A program made the position numbers and the translations under genes. Below are positions 35,443 through 47,396 of a DNA stretch of 64,000 bases, in pieces. Source of the DNA: JADGRB01 sp963835825 (GTDB lineage Bacteria; Myxococcota_A; Polyangia; Fen-1088); contig CAWIGZ010000012.1 in assembly GCA_963835825.1 (NCBI GenBank), positions 124,001 to 188,000 of the forward strand, read 5' to 3'. The notes beneath the pieces are model-generated. The model did no database searches, was not told the DNA's origin, and saw only the letters and a list, made by a program, of their open reading frames with translations. Positions within the stretch are counted from its first letter, which is position 1. Every line of letters starts with the position of its first letter.

Positions 35443-37271
35443 CAGGTTTTGATCTCCTTGAGCGCGGCGCCGAAGACGTCCTGCGCGTTGCGAATTCGCG
35501 GGTGCTGGCGGGCCTCGTTCTCGCGCGCCTTGCGATCGGCGGCGGCGGCGTCGCTCTGCTGGCCGACCTCTGAGCGGACGGTACGGACGGTCGTGCCGTT
35601 GGCCGGGCCGCCCACCGAGAACGTCACGCGCGTCGGCTGGCCCAGCGCCTCCGAGATCGACGCCTCGACCTCGCCGCGCGACTTCTCGGTCTGGTCGGAG
35701 GTGAACTTGTCCGGAAAGAGCAGCGTGACGGCTCCGGTCGTCATCGAGGCCACCTCCGCGTGGGCCAGCAGGCCGGCCAGCCGCGGCCGCTTGGCCTCGA
35801 AGCTGGTCAGGATGCTCCGCCAGATCTCGGCCGGGCTCCCCGCGGGCTTTCTCTGGGGCAGCGACGTCGGCGCGGAAGCGGGCGACGCGGACACGACCGG
35901 ATTCGCCAAGGCGACCGGGACGGGCGCGGCGACGGCCCCCGCCTCCGTGGGCGAGGTCGCGGCCGGGCTCGGCGCCGGCGAGGCCGGGGTCCCCCAGGCG
36001 CGCGGTCCGGGGCCCGGCGGCTTGGCAGTCGCCGACTTTGCTGGCGGGGGCGCGCCCGGCGCCGGGGCCGAGCCCCCCCCGCCCGGAACGGGAGCGGACC
36101 GGGCGCCCCGCAGGCGCCCCTCCAGGTCGTCGAGCCGTTGCAGCAGATCGCCGAGCGGCACCATCGGCTCCGCGGCGCACAGATCGATGGCCGCCATCTC
36201 GTAGAGGAGTCGCGGCGTCGGCAGGCGCGACGCCTCGTCGACGGCGCGGGCCCAACGATCGAAGAGCACGGTCACCAGGCCCGGCCCGGCGCGCTCGGCC
36301 AGCGCCCGCACCTCGTCGATCTCCTCCGGCGTCGCGTCGAGGAGATCGGCCAGCTCGACCCCCGGCACCGGCTTCACCGACGCCACGACCTCCAGATCGC
36401 GCAGGAACCCCAAAAACGACCGCCCGAGCTGCCCGAGATCCACGCCGCGATCGGCCGCCCGGGCGATGAGCCGCAGGGCCGCCCCCGGATCCCGATCGAG
36501 CACCGCCACGGTCAGCCCGACCAGCAGCTGCCGGTCGGCGATCCCCAGCACGTCGGCCGTCACCTCGGCGGTCAACCGCTCGGTCCCCACGTAGGCGATG
36601 GTCTGGTCGAGCAGCGACAGGCCGTCGCGCACCGAGCCGGCCGCCTGCCGGGCGACCAGCCGAACCGCCTCCGGCGCGGCGTCGATCTGCTCCGAGCGCA
36701 GGATCTCGGTCAGGTGGGTGGTCAGCCGCGCCGTCGAGATCAGCTTGAAGTCGAAGCGCTGGCAGCGCGACAGGATGGTCGCCGGGATCTTGTGCACCTC
36801 GGTCGTGGCGAAGACGAACACCACGTGCGGCGGCGGCTCTTCCAGCGTCTTCAAGAGCGCGTTCCACGAGTGCGCCGAAAGCATGTGCACCTCGTCGATG
36901 ATGTAGACCTTGCGCCGCGCCCGCGCCGGGAGGTAGCGAACCCCCTCGAGCACCGACTTGGTCTCCTCGACCTTGGTGTTGGACGCGGCGTCAATCTCGA
37001 TGACGTCGACCGAGCGCCCGCCGGCGATCTCCTGACAGAGCTCGCAGACGCCGCACGGCTCGGCCGTCGGCCCCTTCTCGCAGGAGAGCGCCTTGGCCAG
37101 GATGCGCGCCGCGCTGGTCTTCCCGACGCCCCGCGCCCCCGTGAACAGAAAGGCGTGGTGGACCCGGTTCTGGGCGATGGCGTTCGAGAGGGTCCGGGCC
37201 ACGTGCTCTTGCCCGATCAGCTCCGAGAACCGCTGCGGCCGGTACTTCCGGGCCAGAACCAGGTACGACAC
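35442..37271 (-). CDS. dnaX: DNA polymerase III subunit gamma/tau
   Basis: 609 residues, clamp-loader ATPase. AAA+ motifs: Walker A GARGVGKT (45-52), zinc-binding Cys64, Cys73, Cys76 and Cys79, Walker B YIIDEVHML, sensor 1 FATTEVHKIPATILSRCQRFDF. Residues about 375-480 are a low-complexity Pro/Ala linker, and the C-terminal tau-like domain follows. GTG is taken as start because MSYLVLARKYRPQRFSELIG is the conserved beginning. No A-run for programmed frameshifting is obvious. Confidence 0.96.
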   Translation of the reverse strand: MSYLVLARKYRPQRFSELIGQEHVARTLSNAIAQNRVHHAFLFTGARGVGKTSAARILAKALSCEKGPTAEPCGVCELCQEIAGGRSVDVIEIDAASNTKVEETKSVLEGVRYLPARARRKVYIIDEVHMLSAHSWNALLKTLEEPPPHVVFVFATTEVHKIPATILSRCQRFDFKLISTARLTTHLTEILRSEQIDAAPEAVRLVARQAAGSVRDGLSLLDQTIAYVGTERLTAEVTADVLGIADRQLLVGLTVAVLDRDPGAALRLIARAADRGVDLGQLGRSFLGFLRDLEVVASVKPVPGVELADLLDATPEEIDEVRALAERAGPGLVTVLFDRWARAVDEASRLPTPRLLYEMAAIDLCAAEPMVPLGDLLQRLDDLEGRLRGARSAPVPGGGGSAPAPGAPPPAKSATAKPPGPGPRAWGTPASPAPSPAATSPTEAGAVAAPVPVALANPVVSASPASAPTSLPQRKPAGSPAEIWRSILTSFEAKRPRLAGLLAHAEVASMTTGAVTLLFPDKFTSDQTEKSRGEVEASISEALGQPTRVTFSVGGPANGTTVRTVRSEVGQQSDAAAADRKARENEARQHPRIRNAQDVFGAALKEIKT

Positions 37272-37388
37272 CCACCGGAATCTACTCGGAACCGTTCGCT
37301 TGTCGATAGCTCCCCAAAGGGACCAGTCCACGCTCCGCGCGCCGCAGCTTGTCCAGCCCGTGGCGGTGCTTACCTCTCTAGCCGACCA

Positions 37389-40004
<2,616 letters not shown>

Positions 40005-40028
40005 TGGCAAAGTGGCAAAGTGGCAAAG
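40005..40028 (+). repeat. Three tandem copies of TGGCAAAG between clpB and the DnaJ-like gene
   Basis: Perfect 8-base direct repeats begin one base after the clpB stop and end 17 bases before the next ATG. The spacing of GG and GC dinucleotides (9 bases) does not fit a sigma-54 promoter. Function unknown. Confidence 0.85.
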
Positions 40029-40045
40029 TGAATTGACCAGCACGA

Positions 40046-40989
40046 ATGAAAGATCTTTATAAGACACTGGGGGTCGCAGAGAGCGCCGACGAAGCGGCGA
40101 TCAAGAAGGCCTATCGCAAGCTGGCCAAGGAGTTCCACCCCGACGTCACCGGCAACGACAAGAAGAAGACCGAGCGCTTCAAGGAGATCAACGAGGCGTA
40201 CGACGTCCTCGGCGACTCGAAGAAGCGCCAGGAGTACGACCGTCTCAAGCACGCGCCCATCCGCCCCGACGGGATGCCGGAGGGGTTCGACGCCGAGGCG
40301 TTCGCCCAGACGTTCGGCCGCTCGCGCGCCGGTGCGGGCGGCGGCGGGATGTCGGGCGAGTTCGACATCAATGACATCTTCTCGACGCTGTTCGGCGGCG
40401 GAGGTGGTCCGGGCGTCGGCTTCGATCCGCGGCGCCAGCGCACCCGCCCGGCGCGCGGAAGCGACATGGAAGGGCGGCTGGAGGTCACGTTCCTCGAGTC
40501 CGTCGTGGGCGGCAAGCGCACGGTGCGCACCGGCAGCGGCGCCACCGTCGACGTGAACATCCCCCCCGGGGTGGAAGAGGGGGGAGGCTGCGGCTGCCCG
40601 GACAGGGGGGCCCCGCGCCGACGCGCAACGGCACGCCCGGCGATCTCTACCTCGACATCCAGGTGCGGCCGGATCCGTTCCTGCGGCGCCGTGGGTCGGA
40701 CATCGAGCTCGACCTGCCGGTGACGTTCGCCGAGGCGGCGCTGGGCGCGAGGATCGAGGTCCCCACCGTCGAAGGGCGGGTCACCGTCACGGTCCCGCCC
40801 GGGACGTCGAGCGGTGCCCGTCTGCGGTTGCGCGGCCGCGGCGTCAAGAGCCCCGACGGCTCGCGCGGCGATCAGCTCTGCCGGGTGGAGATCGTGGCAC
40901 CGAAGGTCAGCCCCGACGATGCCGAAACGCGCAAGCTGATCGAGGAGCTCGCCCGCCGCACGGCCGGTGGAGACGTGCGCCGATTTTGA
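40046..40989 (+). CDS. DnaJ-family co-chaperone without zinc finger (CbpA-like), frameshifted
   Basis: About 314 codons read across one frameshift. J domain with HPD (residues 1-65: MKDLYKTLGVAESADEAAIK, EFHPDVTG), a Gly-rich linker (GGGGGPGVGFDP), then the type II C-terminal substrate domains (DMEGRLEVTFLESVVGGKRTV; second half DIELDLPVTFAEAALGARIEVPTV). The frame changes near 40580 at GAGGGGGGAGG; one missing G would restore EEGGRLRLPGQGGP. The C-terminal part in the new frame ends at 40989. A homopolymer error is more likely than a true pseudogene, since both halves are conserved. Confidence 0.88.
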
Positions 40990-41082
40990 TCGGTTTCCAC
41001 CGGCCCCGCCCCGGTTCCACGAATCAAATCTGTTATATCCTTTTAACCCCCGCGGCATCCTAAAGCAGAGGTCAACCAACCC

Positions 41083-43453
41083 ATGAGCGCTGAGACCACC
41101 AAGACCCTCCCGCTTCTGTCGCTTCGCAACCTGGTGCTGTTCCCCGGCGCGGTGATGCCGGTCGAGATCGGTCGCGCCAGCTCCCTGCGCCTCATCGAGG
41201 CGCTCGGCGGCAAGGGTGCGCGCGTTCTCGTCGGCACCCAGAAGGACGCCGACATCGAAGAGCCTGCGGGCGCCGATCTCTACACCATCTGCGTCGAAGG
41301 CGAGGTCGTCCGCATCGTCAAGGCGGCCGAGAACCGCGTGACGGCGGTCCTCCGTGGCACCGAGCGGCGCCGGGTGACCGGCTTCGTCCAGGAGAAGCCT
41401 TACCTGCTGGCGTCCTACGAGCCGCTGGTCGAGATCCGCAAGGATCCGATCGAGATCGACGGCCTGGGCATGGCCGTCTACGACGTGGCCAAGCAGCTGA
41501 TCGCCATCTCGCCGGACATTCCCGACGAGACCGCCCAGGTTCTGGACCAGCACAAGGACCCCGGCCGGCTCGGTGACATCGTCGCCGCGACGGTCGACCT
41601 CTCCCCCGAGGAGCGCGCCTCGCTGCTGGTGGAGATCGACGTGGCCGAGCGGCTGCGTCGCCTGCTGGTCCTGCTCCAGCGCAAGGTGGAGCTGATCAAG
41701 GTCAAGCAGAAGATCGACTCCCAGGTGCGGGAGGAGTTCTCCAAGCATCAGCGCGAGGCCGTGCTGCGCCAGAAGCTGAAGGCGATTCAGGACGAGCTCG
41801 GCGAGGGCGAGGACGCCGGCGACCTCGACGCGTTCGAGGAGAAGATCAAGGCGGCCGAGATGCCGGCCGAGGTCGAGAAGACCGCGCGCAAGCAGCTCGA
41901 TCGTCTCAAGCAGATGGCGCAGTCGTCGGCGGAGTACACCGTTCAGCGGACCTACCTCGAGTGGCTCGTCGAGCTCCCCTGGTCGAAGCGGACCGACGAT
42001 CGGCTCGATCTCGATCAGGCTCGGGAGATCCTCGACAGCGATCACTACGACCTCAAGAAGGTGAAGAAGCGCATCCTCGAGTACCTGGCGGTGCGCAAGC
42101 TGGCGCCGGGGAAGAAGGGTCCAATCCTCTGCCTGGCCGGACCTCCGGGCGTCGGCAAGACGTCGCTCGGCAAGTCGATCGCCCGCTCGCTCGGGCGTGA
42201 GTTCATCCGCGTCTCGCTGGGCGGCGTCCGCGACGAGGCGGAGGTGCGCGGGCACCGGCGGACGTACATCGGCGCGCTGCCGGGGCGAATCATCCAGGGG
42301 ATGAGGCGAGTCGGATTCCGCAACCCGGTCTTCATGCTCGACGAGATCGACAAGCTGGGCGCCGACTTCCGGGGCGACCCCTCGGCCGCCCTCCTCGAGG
42401 TCCTGGATCCGGAGCAGAACTCGACCTTCTCCGATCACTACCTGGAGGTGAACTTCGACCTCAGCGACGTCATCTTCATCGCCACGGCGAACATGCTCGA
42501 TCCCATCCCGCCGGCGCTGCTCGACCGCATGGAGGTGCTGGAGATCCCCGGCTACACCCGCGAGGAGAAGCTGGAGATCGCCAAGCGCCACCTGGTGCCG
42601 AAGCAGGTCGCCGAGCACGGGCTCGACGAGGAGCGGATCAAGCTCTCCGATGAGGCGCTCAACACGGTCATCGAGCAGTACACGCGCGAGGCGGGGGTGC
42701 GCAACCTCGAGCGCGAGATCGCCAGCGTCATCCGGAACATCGCCGTCAAGGTGGCGGAGAACCAGCCCTACGACCCGAACCTGGTGCCGGCGACCATCGC
42801 CGACATCCTGGGGCCGCAGCAGTACTACTCGGAGGCGGCGGAGCGCACGGAGATCCCGGGCGTCTCGACGGGGCTGGCCTGGACGCCGACCGGAGGCGAC
42901 ATCCTCTTCATCGAGGTTTCTGCAATGCCCGGCAAGGGGACCCTGATCCTGACCGGACAGCTCGGCGACGTGATGAAAGAGTCGGCGCGCGCCGGCCTCT
43001 CCTGGGTCCGCACCCACGTCGAGGATCTCGGGCATCACCACCGACTTCGAGCGGACGGACATCCACCTGCACGTCCCGCAGGGTGCGGTCTCGAAGGACG
43101 GCCCCTCGGCGGGCGTCGCCATCACCGTGGCGCTGGTGTCGCTCCTCACCGGGCGGCGCGTGCGCGGCGACGTGGCGATGACCGGCGAGATCACCCTGCG
43201 CGGCACCGTGCTGCCGGTCGGCGGCATCAAGGAGAAGGTGCTGGCGGCCCACCGCTCGGGCATCAAGCGGGTGGTGCTCCCCGACCGCAACCGCAAGGAC
43301 GTCATCGACATCCCCGAGACGGTCCGCGCCGAGATGGACATCGTCTTCGTCAAGAAGATCGACGAAGCGCTGGAGCTGACCCTCGAGACCGTCCCGGTCG
43401 TCGTGGCCGGGCCCGAGGGTCCGGCCGGCACCGAGGCCACGGCCCGAGCCTAG
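41083..43453 (+). CDS. lon: ATP-dependent protease Lon, frameshifted
   Basis: About 789 codons read across one frameshift, the normal size. N-terminal LON domain (TLPLLSLRNLVLFPGAVMPVEIG), coiled coil, AAA+ with Walker A GPPGVGKTSLGKS (about 353) and PVFMLDEIDKLGADFRGDP, then the protease domain. At 43030 the frame changes: removing one G from CTCGGGC restores DLGITTDFERTDIHLHVP and the catalytic Ser (KDGPSAGVAI) and Lys (GGIKEKVLAAH) that otherwise are lost. Without repair the product would be an ATPase lacking its peptidase. Upstream there is an AGAGG ribosome site and an A/T-rich TTATATCC. Confidence 0.93.
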
Positions 43454-43580
43454 AGAGGAAGGATTTCAGCACCCGTCTCGCGCGCTGGTCGCGCGGGCCG
43501 GTGCCTGGCGGGCGGGGCGAGCGAGCGAAGCAGTCCCCGCGCGCTCTTGTTTTTGTGCGCCGCCGGGGGCGCCAGCGGGC
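43454..43580. other. Convergent intergenic region, palindrome-rich
   Basis: 127 bases between the ends of lon and the KAS III gene. It has several GC palindromes (CGCGCG-CTGGT-CGCGCG; GGGG...AGTCCCC) and one T-run (CTTGTTTTTG). It may hold a bidirectional terminator, but no arm pair runs straight into the T-run. Confidence 0.35.
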
Positions 43581-44567
43581 TCACCACTCGAGCAGCGCCG
43601 CGCCCCAGGAGAGACCGCCGCCGAATCCGCACAACGCCACCCGGGCGCCGGGCCGCAGCCGTCCCGTGCTCCAGGCCTTCTCCAGCGTGAGAGGGATGCT
43701 GGCGGCCGCGGTGTTCCCGTAGGTCTCGATCGTGTTGACCGACCGCTCGGGCGACAGACCGAGCGACTTCATCATCGCCTCGATCATCCGCAGGTTGCTC
43801 TGGTGCAACACCAAGAGATCGAGATCGGCCGGCGCCAGAGCGTGCTCGGCCAGCAGTCCGCGGATGACCCGCGGAACGGCATCCACCGCGAACTCCCAGA
43901 CCTTGGGGCCGTCCATCGTGAAGGTGTTCAATCGCTTTTCGAGCACGGTCGCGTCGACCGGCAGGCGCGTGCCGCCCGCCGGAACGGCGATGGTCTTGCT
44001 GCCGCGCCCGTCGCTGCCCAGCTTGAAATGGATCCGCCGGTCGTCGTCGGTGTGGGTGAGAAGGACGGCGCCGGCGCCGTCCCCGAAGAACACGCAGGTG
44101 CGCCGGTCGCTCCAGTTCATGATCTTGGAGAACGCATCGACGCCGATGACCAGCACGTTGGCGTACTGCTGGGGATCGGCGAGCATCATCCCCTGGGCCA
44201 CGCTGAGCGCGAACACGAAGCCGGAACAGACCGAGTTCACGTCGAAGGCCGGGCAGCTCCGCTCGGAGATCCCCAGCTTCTCCTGAATGAGGCAGGCGAC
44301 CGCCGGCTGAGATTGATCGGGGGTCGCGCAGGCCACGACGATCAGATCGACGGCCGATTTGTCGATGCCGGCGTTCCGGAGGCAGCGCTCGGCGGCCTCG
44401 CGGCCCATGTCGCTGGGGGCCTCTTCGGGCCCGGCGAACCGTCGCTCCCGGATGCCGGTCTTGGCGACGATCCAGTCGTGGGACGTGTCGACCCGTCGGG
44501 ACAGCTCCTCGTTGGTGACAGTCGTGCTCGGAACGTAACCGCCGACTGCCGAGATTCGAATCCCCAT
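43581..44567 (-). CDS. fabH: Beta-ketoacyl-ACP synthase III family protein
   Basis: 328 residues. Thiolase fold with catalytic Cys114 (NSVCSGFVFAL), His (LVLHQSNLRMI) and Asn (YGNTAAASIP), the full FabH triad. FabH starts fatty-acid synthesis by joining acetyl- or branched acyl-CoA to malonyl-ACP. It is not in a fab cluster but next to patatin and phasin-like genes, so a specialised synthase feeding lipid or polyester metabolism is possible. The ATG follows the patatin stop by 31 bases. Confidence 0.88.
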   Translation of the reverse strand: MGIRISAVGGYVPSTTVTNEELSRRVDTSHDWIVAKTGIRERRFAGPEEAPSDMGREAAERCLRNAGIDKSAVDLIVVACATPDQSQPAVACLIQEKLGISERSCPAFDVNSVCSGFVFALSVAQGMMLADPQQYANVLVIGVDAFSKIMNWSDRRTCVFFGDGAGAVLLTHTDDDRRIHFKLGSDGRGSKTIAVPAGGTRLPVDATVLEKRLNTFTMDGPKVWEFAVDAVPRVIRGLLAEHALAPADLDLLVLHQSNLRMIEAMMKSLGLSPERSVNTIETYGNTAAASIPLTLEKAWSTGRLRPGARVALCGFGGGLSWGAALLEW

Positions 44568-44598
44568 CGCGCTCGCCTCTCTTCCCCTGCTCTCCGCT

Positions 44599-45606
44599 TC
44601 AGACCGACATCTGCTGCGATTCCATCCGGAGCGCGCGCGTGTCGTCCATCCAGGCGGTGCGCTCCTTGACGAATCGCTTCCACTTCATGATCCCGTAGTC
44701 CCGCAGCTCCGAGAGCAGCTCGGGGCTGCGATCGAGCTTCGAGCGATAGTTGAGCTCGCGATCCAAAGAGATGCGCGCCACTCGAATCCGGCGGTACTTG
44801 GAGTCGTTGATCTTTCGCTCGGCGAGGGCGCGGTTGATCGTGTCGATGAACTTCAGCTCCTGTTCCATCGACAGATTTCCAGAGAGCGCGTTCCGGCGAT
44901 CGAGAATCTCGTGGGTCTCGGTGGGGACGCGGGCGCAGGTGCTGGAGTTGATCTGAATGACCCACAGCTCGTCGATGTGGTGCTCGACCAGGTCGTGAAT
45001 GGGCGGATTCTGGGAGAAGAGGCCGTCCCAGAAGACGCCCCGCCCCGGCACGTTGACCGCGCGGAACATCTCCGGGATCGCCGCCGACGCAAGCAGAGAC
45101 TCCGCGCAGAGATCCTCACCCTCGAACAGCTCGAAATGGCCGCTCAGCACCTCCACCGCCCCGATCTTGATGGCCGGCGCCTCCGGCCGCCGGGCGAGCG
45201 CGCGCAACTCTTCGAAGTCGAAGTACTCGTTCAGCATGGCGCGAAACTTGTCCTCGCCCCACAGCGGCAGGTTGTAAGGGCTCACCTCCGGCAGGACCAT
45301 CAGATCGCGGAGGCTCATCGTGCTCATCAGCAATTGATTGGCGAGCTTGTCCAGCGGCTCCCGGGCGGACATGGCGTCCCAGAAGCCCCGCAGCTTCCGC
45401 ACCGCCAGCGCCGGATCGTTTCGGATGAGGCCGTCCCAGGCCAGCGTCGCGCAGATCGCCCCGCCGGACGTGCCCGACAGCGCGACGATGTCGATGTCGT
45501 CCGGTATGTGCGTCATCAGACCTTCGAGGACGCCTGCGGTGAAAGCCGTGTGGCTGCCTCCGCCCTGACAGGCGATCGCGACCCGACTACGAGCTCCGTT
45601 TTCCAC
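44599..45606 (-). CDS. Patatin-like phospholipase/esterase
   Basis: 335 residues. Ser-Asp dyad: nucleophile Ser47 in SGTSGGA, oxyanion loop CQGGGSHTAFTAGVLEG, catalytic Asp in FWDGLFSQNPP (DG motif). The C-terminal third is helical and basic, ending in MESQQMSV. Patatins are acyl hydrolases of phospholipids, and some act on polyhydroxyalkanoate granules. With a phasin-like gene 22 bases upstream and a KAS III gene downstream, a lipid- or polyester-granule role is a fair inference. No signal peptide, so cytoplasmic. Confidence 0.9.
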   Translation of the reverse strand: MENGARSRVAIACQGGGSHTAFTAGVLEGLMTHIPDDIDIVALSGTSGGAICATLAWDGLIRNDPALAVRKLRGFWDAMSAREPLDKLANQLLMSTMSLRDLMVLPEVSPYNLPLWGEDKFRAMLNEYFDFEELRALARRPEAPAIKIGAVEVLSGHFELFEGEDLCAESLLASAAIPEMFRAVNVPGRGVFWDGLFSQNPPIHDLVEHHIDELWVIQINSSTCARVPTETHEILDRRNALSGNLSMEQELKFIDTINRALAERKINDSKYRRIRVARISLDRELNYRSKLDRSPELLSELRDYGIMKWKRFVKERTAWMDDTRALRMESQQMSV

Positions 45607-45628
45607 TGGGTCTCCTTCCTCCGCCTGC

Positions 45629-46024
45629 TCAGGCGGAGGCGCGCTGCATCTCGAACGACTTGGCGGCCCAGGTCTGCAGGTCGTGGATCTGCGCTTCGGA
45701 CTGTTCTTTGAGGACGTCGAGCAGCTTCTGCCAGAGCTCTTCGACGGTTCGCTGGTAGTCGGCGGACGACTTGACGTCGGAGATCCGGAAGGTCTGTTCG
45801 ATCAGCTGAATTCCCGCGCGGTACGTCGAGTCCATCGATTCCCGGTGCCTCTTCAACCCTTCGACCGCCAGCTCGGCCCAGCGTTTCTGAAGCGTCTTGG
45901 ACCATTCCATTCCAGCCCCCGACGCGCTCGGCAGCTGCTGGTTCAGGTTCTTGAGCATGTCCATCGGCACCTGCATCGAGGACTCGGATGCTTTGCGGAA
46001 CGATTCGAACAGCAGATCAAACAT
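45629..46024 (-). CDS. Phasin-like granule-associated protein
   Basis: 131 residues, all helical and amphipathic, no membrane segment: LFESFRKASESSMQVPMDMLKNLNQQLP, RWAELAVEGLKRHRESMDSTYRAGIQLIEQTF and LLDVLKEQSEAQIHDLQTWAAKSF. This is the pattern of phasins, which coat polyhydroxyalkanoate or lipid granules. GGAGG precedes the ATG at the right distance. It is first in a likely operon with patatin and KAS III. The family call rests on composition and context. Confidence 0.7.
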   Translation of the reverse strand: MFDLLFESFRKASESSMQVPMDMLKNLNQQLPSASGAGMEWSKTLQKRWAELAVEGLKRHRESMDSTYRAGIQLIEQTFRISDVKSSADYQRTVEELWQKLLDVLKEQSEAQIHDLQTWAAKSFEMQRASA

Positions 46025-46116
46025 CGGCCCTCCATCACGTGAGTGATTTCGTCGTCGGGCCTCAGTGTGTGGCTGGCCTGGACGTTGGCAATGAAGGGAT
46101 CGACCGATTCCCGTGG

Positions 46117-47184
46117 TCAATGTTCGTCGAATGTCGGCGGAGCAGGTGAGCCGGCCGAAAGGACCGTTCGGTCGGCGCCCGTGCTGGCGCCGTCCTCCTG
46201 CGCGAGGTTGAGCGCCCGAACCGGGAACGGGATGACGATGCCTTCCGTCGCGAAGGCGCGGACCAGCGCCTTGATCAGCTCGTGCCTCACCAGGAAGAGG
46301 TCCGGGTACTGGCGCACCCGCAGGATCACCCAGAGGTCGATGCTGGAATCGCCGAACGCCTTGTAGCGCACCGACGGCTCGAAGCCCGGCACACCGCCCG
46401 GGATCGTCTCCATGATCCGGCGCGCCACCCGACAGGTGACGCGCTCGACATGATCGAGATCGCTGGCGACGTGCACACCCACCGGAACCAGGATCAAGGC
46501 TTCGGGAGAAGGCTGGTGGTAGTTGGTCACGATGCTGTCGGCAAGCTGGCTGTTGGGGATCACGACGATGGTGTCGAGCAGCGTTCGAACCCGGGTGACC
46601 CGCCACTGGATGTCCTCGACGTAGCCCTCGTCGCCCGAGCCCAGCTTCACGAAGTCCCCGACGTTGATGTTTCCGGCCAGCATGAAGTTCATCCCCGAAA
46701 ACAGGTTGGCCAGCGTCTCCCGGAGCCCGAAGGCGACCGCCAGACCGCCCAGCCCCATCGTGGTCAGCAACGGCGTCACGGAGATCCCGAGTGTGCCGAG
46801 CAGGATCAACGTCCCGACGGTCAGGACGGCGACCTTGACCAGCGTCCGGACCACGCCGGTGCCGGAGGCGGCCCGGAGGCCGCCCGCGCCGACGCCGCGC
46901 AGCTCGAGCAGCCGGCCGAGGAGGCTCGACACCCAGAAGCTGACGGAGACGATCAGCACCGAGAGCAGGATCTTCTCCAGGGTGTGGGCGAGAAGCGGCG
47001 GAATGCTGACGATCCGTGTCGCCGCGTAGGAGCCGCCCAGAAGACACCAGGCCGGCAAGGGCCAGCGCATCGACGCGATGACGGCGCTGTCGGCCGCCCA
47101 GGGCGTCGTGTCGGCGTAGCGCGCGAGGCGGGACAGGAATTGCCATCGCGCCAGGAACCCGATGAGGATCGACAGCAGCACCAC
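46117..47184 (-). CDS. MscS-family mechanosensitive ion channel
   Basis: 355 residues. Four N-terminal membrane helices, then the pore helix TPLLTTMGLGGLAVAFGLRETLANLFSGMNFM, the MscS beta domain (NINVGDFVKLGSGDEGYVEDIQWRVTRVRT, IVVIPNSQLADSIVTNY) and the C-terminal alpha/beta domain. It releases solutes on hypo-osmotic shock. The GTG at 47184 is used, but the true start may be slightly upstream. A Ser/Ala-rich tail follows FPVRALN. Confidence 0.9.
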   Translation of the reverse strand: MVLLSILIGFLARWQFLSRLARYADTTPWAADSAVIASMRWPLPAWCLLGGSYAATRIVSIPPLLAHTLEKILLSVLIVSVSFWVSSLLGRLLELRGVGAGGLRAASGTGVVRTLVKVAVLTVGTLILLGTLGISVTPLLTTMGLGGLAVAFGLRETLANLFSGMNFMLAGNINVGDFVKLGSGDEGYVEDIQWRVTRVRTLLDTIVVIPNSQLADSIVTNYHQPSPEALILVPVGVHVASDLDHVERVTCRVARRIMETIPGGVPGFEPSVRYKAFGDSSIDLWVILRVRQYPDLFLVRHELIKALVRAFATEGIVIPFPVRALNLAQEDGASTGADRTVLSAGSPAPPTFDEH

Positions 47185-47361
47185 CGCCGCCGCGGCGATC
47201 GCCGGGACGTGTCTGGCCGAAGAGGTCAGGGCTGTGCCTCGCTTCCTTGCGTGGTCTGCGGGCCACCCGGACGGTGGCCCGCGGGCAATATGGCGCTCGA
47301 CCGACGGGACGCCATCGCCGGCCGTGCGCGATCAGCCGTTTTCGCAAACTGGCCCGGCGCG

Positions 47362-47396
47362 CTGGCAGAAGTTGCCGGCAAAACCATACTGCCCGG
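47362..47396 (+). promoter_or_regulatory. Promoter before the secreted phospholipase C-like gene
   Basis: CTGGCA (47362-47367), 17-base spacer, CATACT (47385-47390), then six bases to the GTG at 47397. Both hexamers are imperfect (4/6 and 5/6) but spacing is ideal; a leaderless transcript is predicted. Confidence 0.4.

Noticed and set aside
40005..40028. Sigma-54 promoter formed by TGGCAAAG repeats
   Set aside because: Sigma-54 sites need GG and GC about 12 bases apart with TTGC at -12; here the distance is 9 and TTGC is absent.
43020..43040. Programmed ribosomal frameshift in lon
   Set aside because: There is no slippery heptamer or downstream structure, and Lon is not known to use frameshifting. 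A one-base overcall explains it, as for the other frameshifts nearby.
43454..43580. Fifth copy of the mgl-type palindromic element after lon
   Set aside because: It has GC palindromes, but the hairpin order and the CGTCGCGGG core are lacking.
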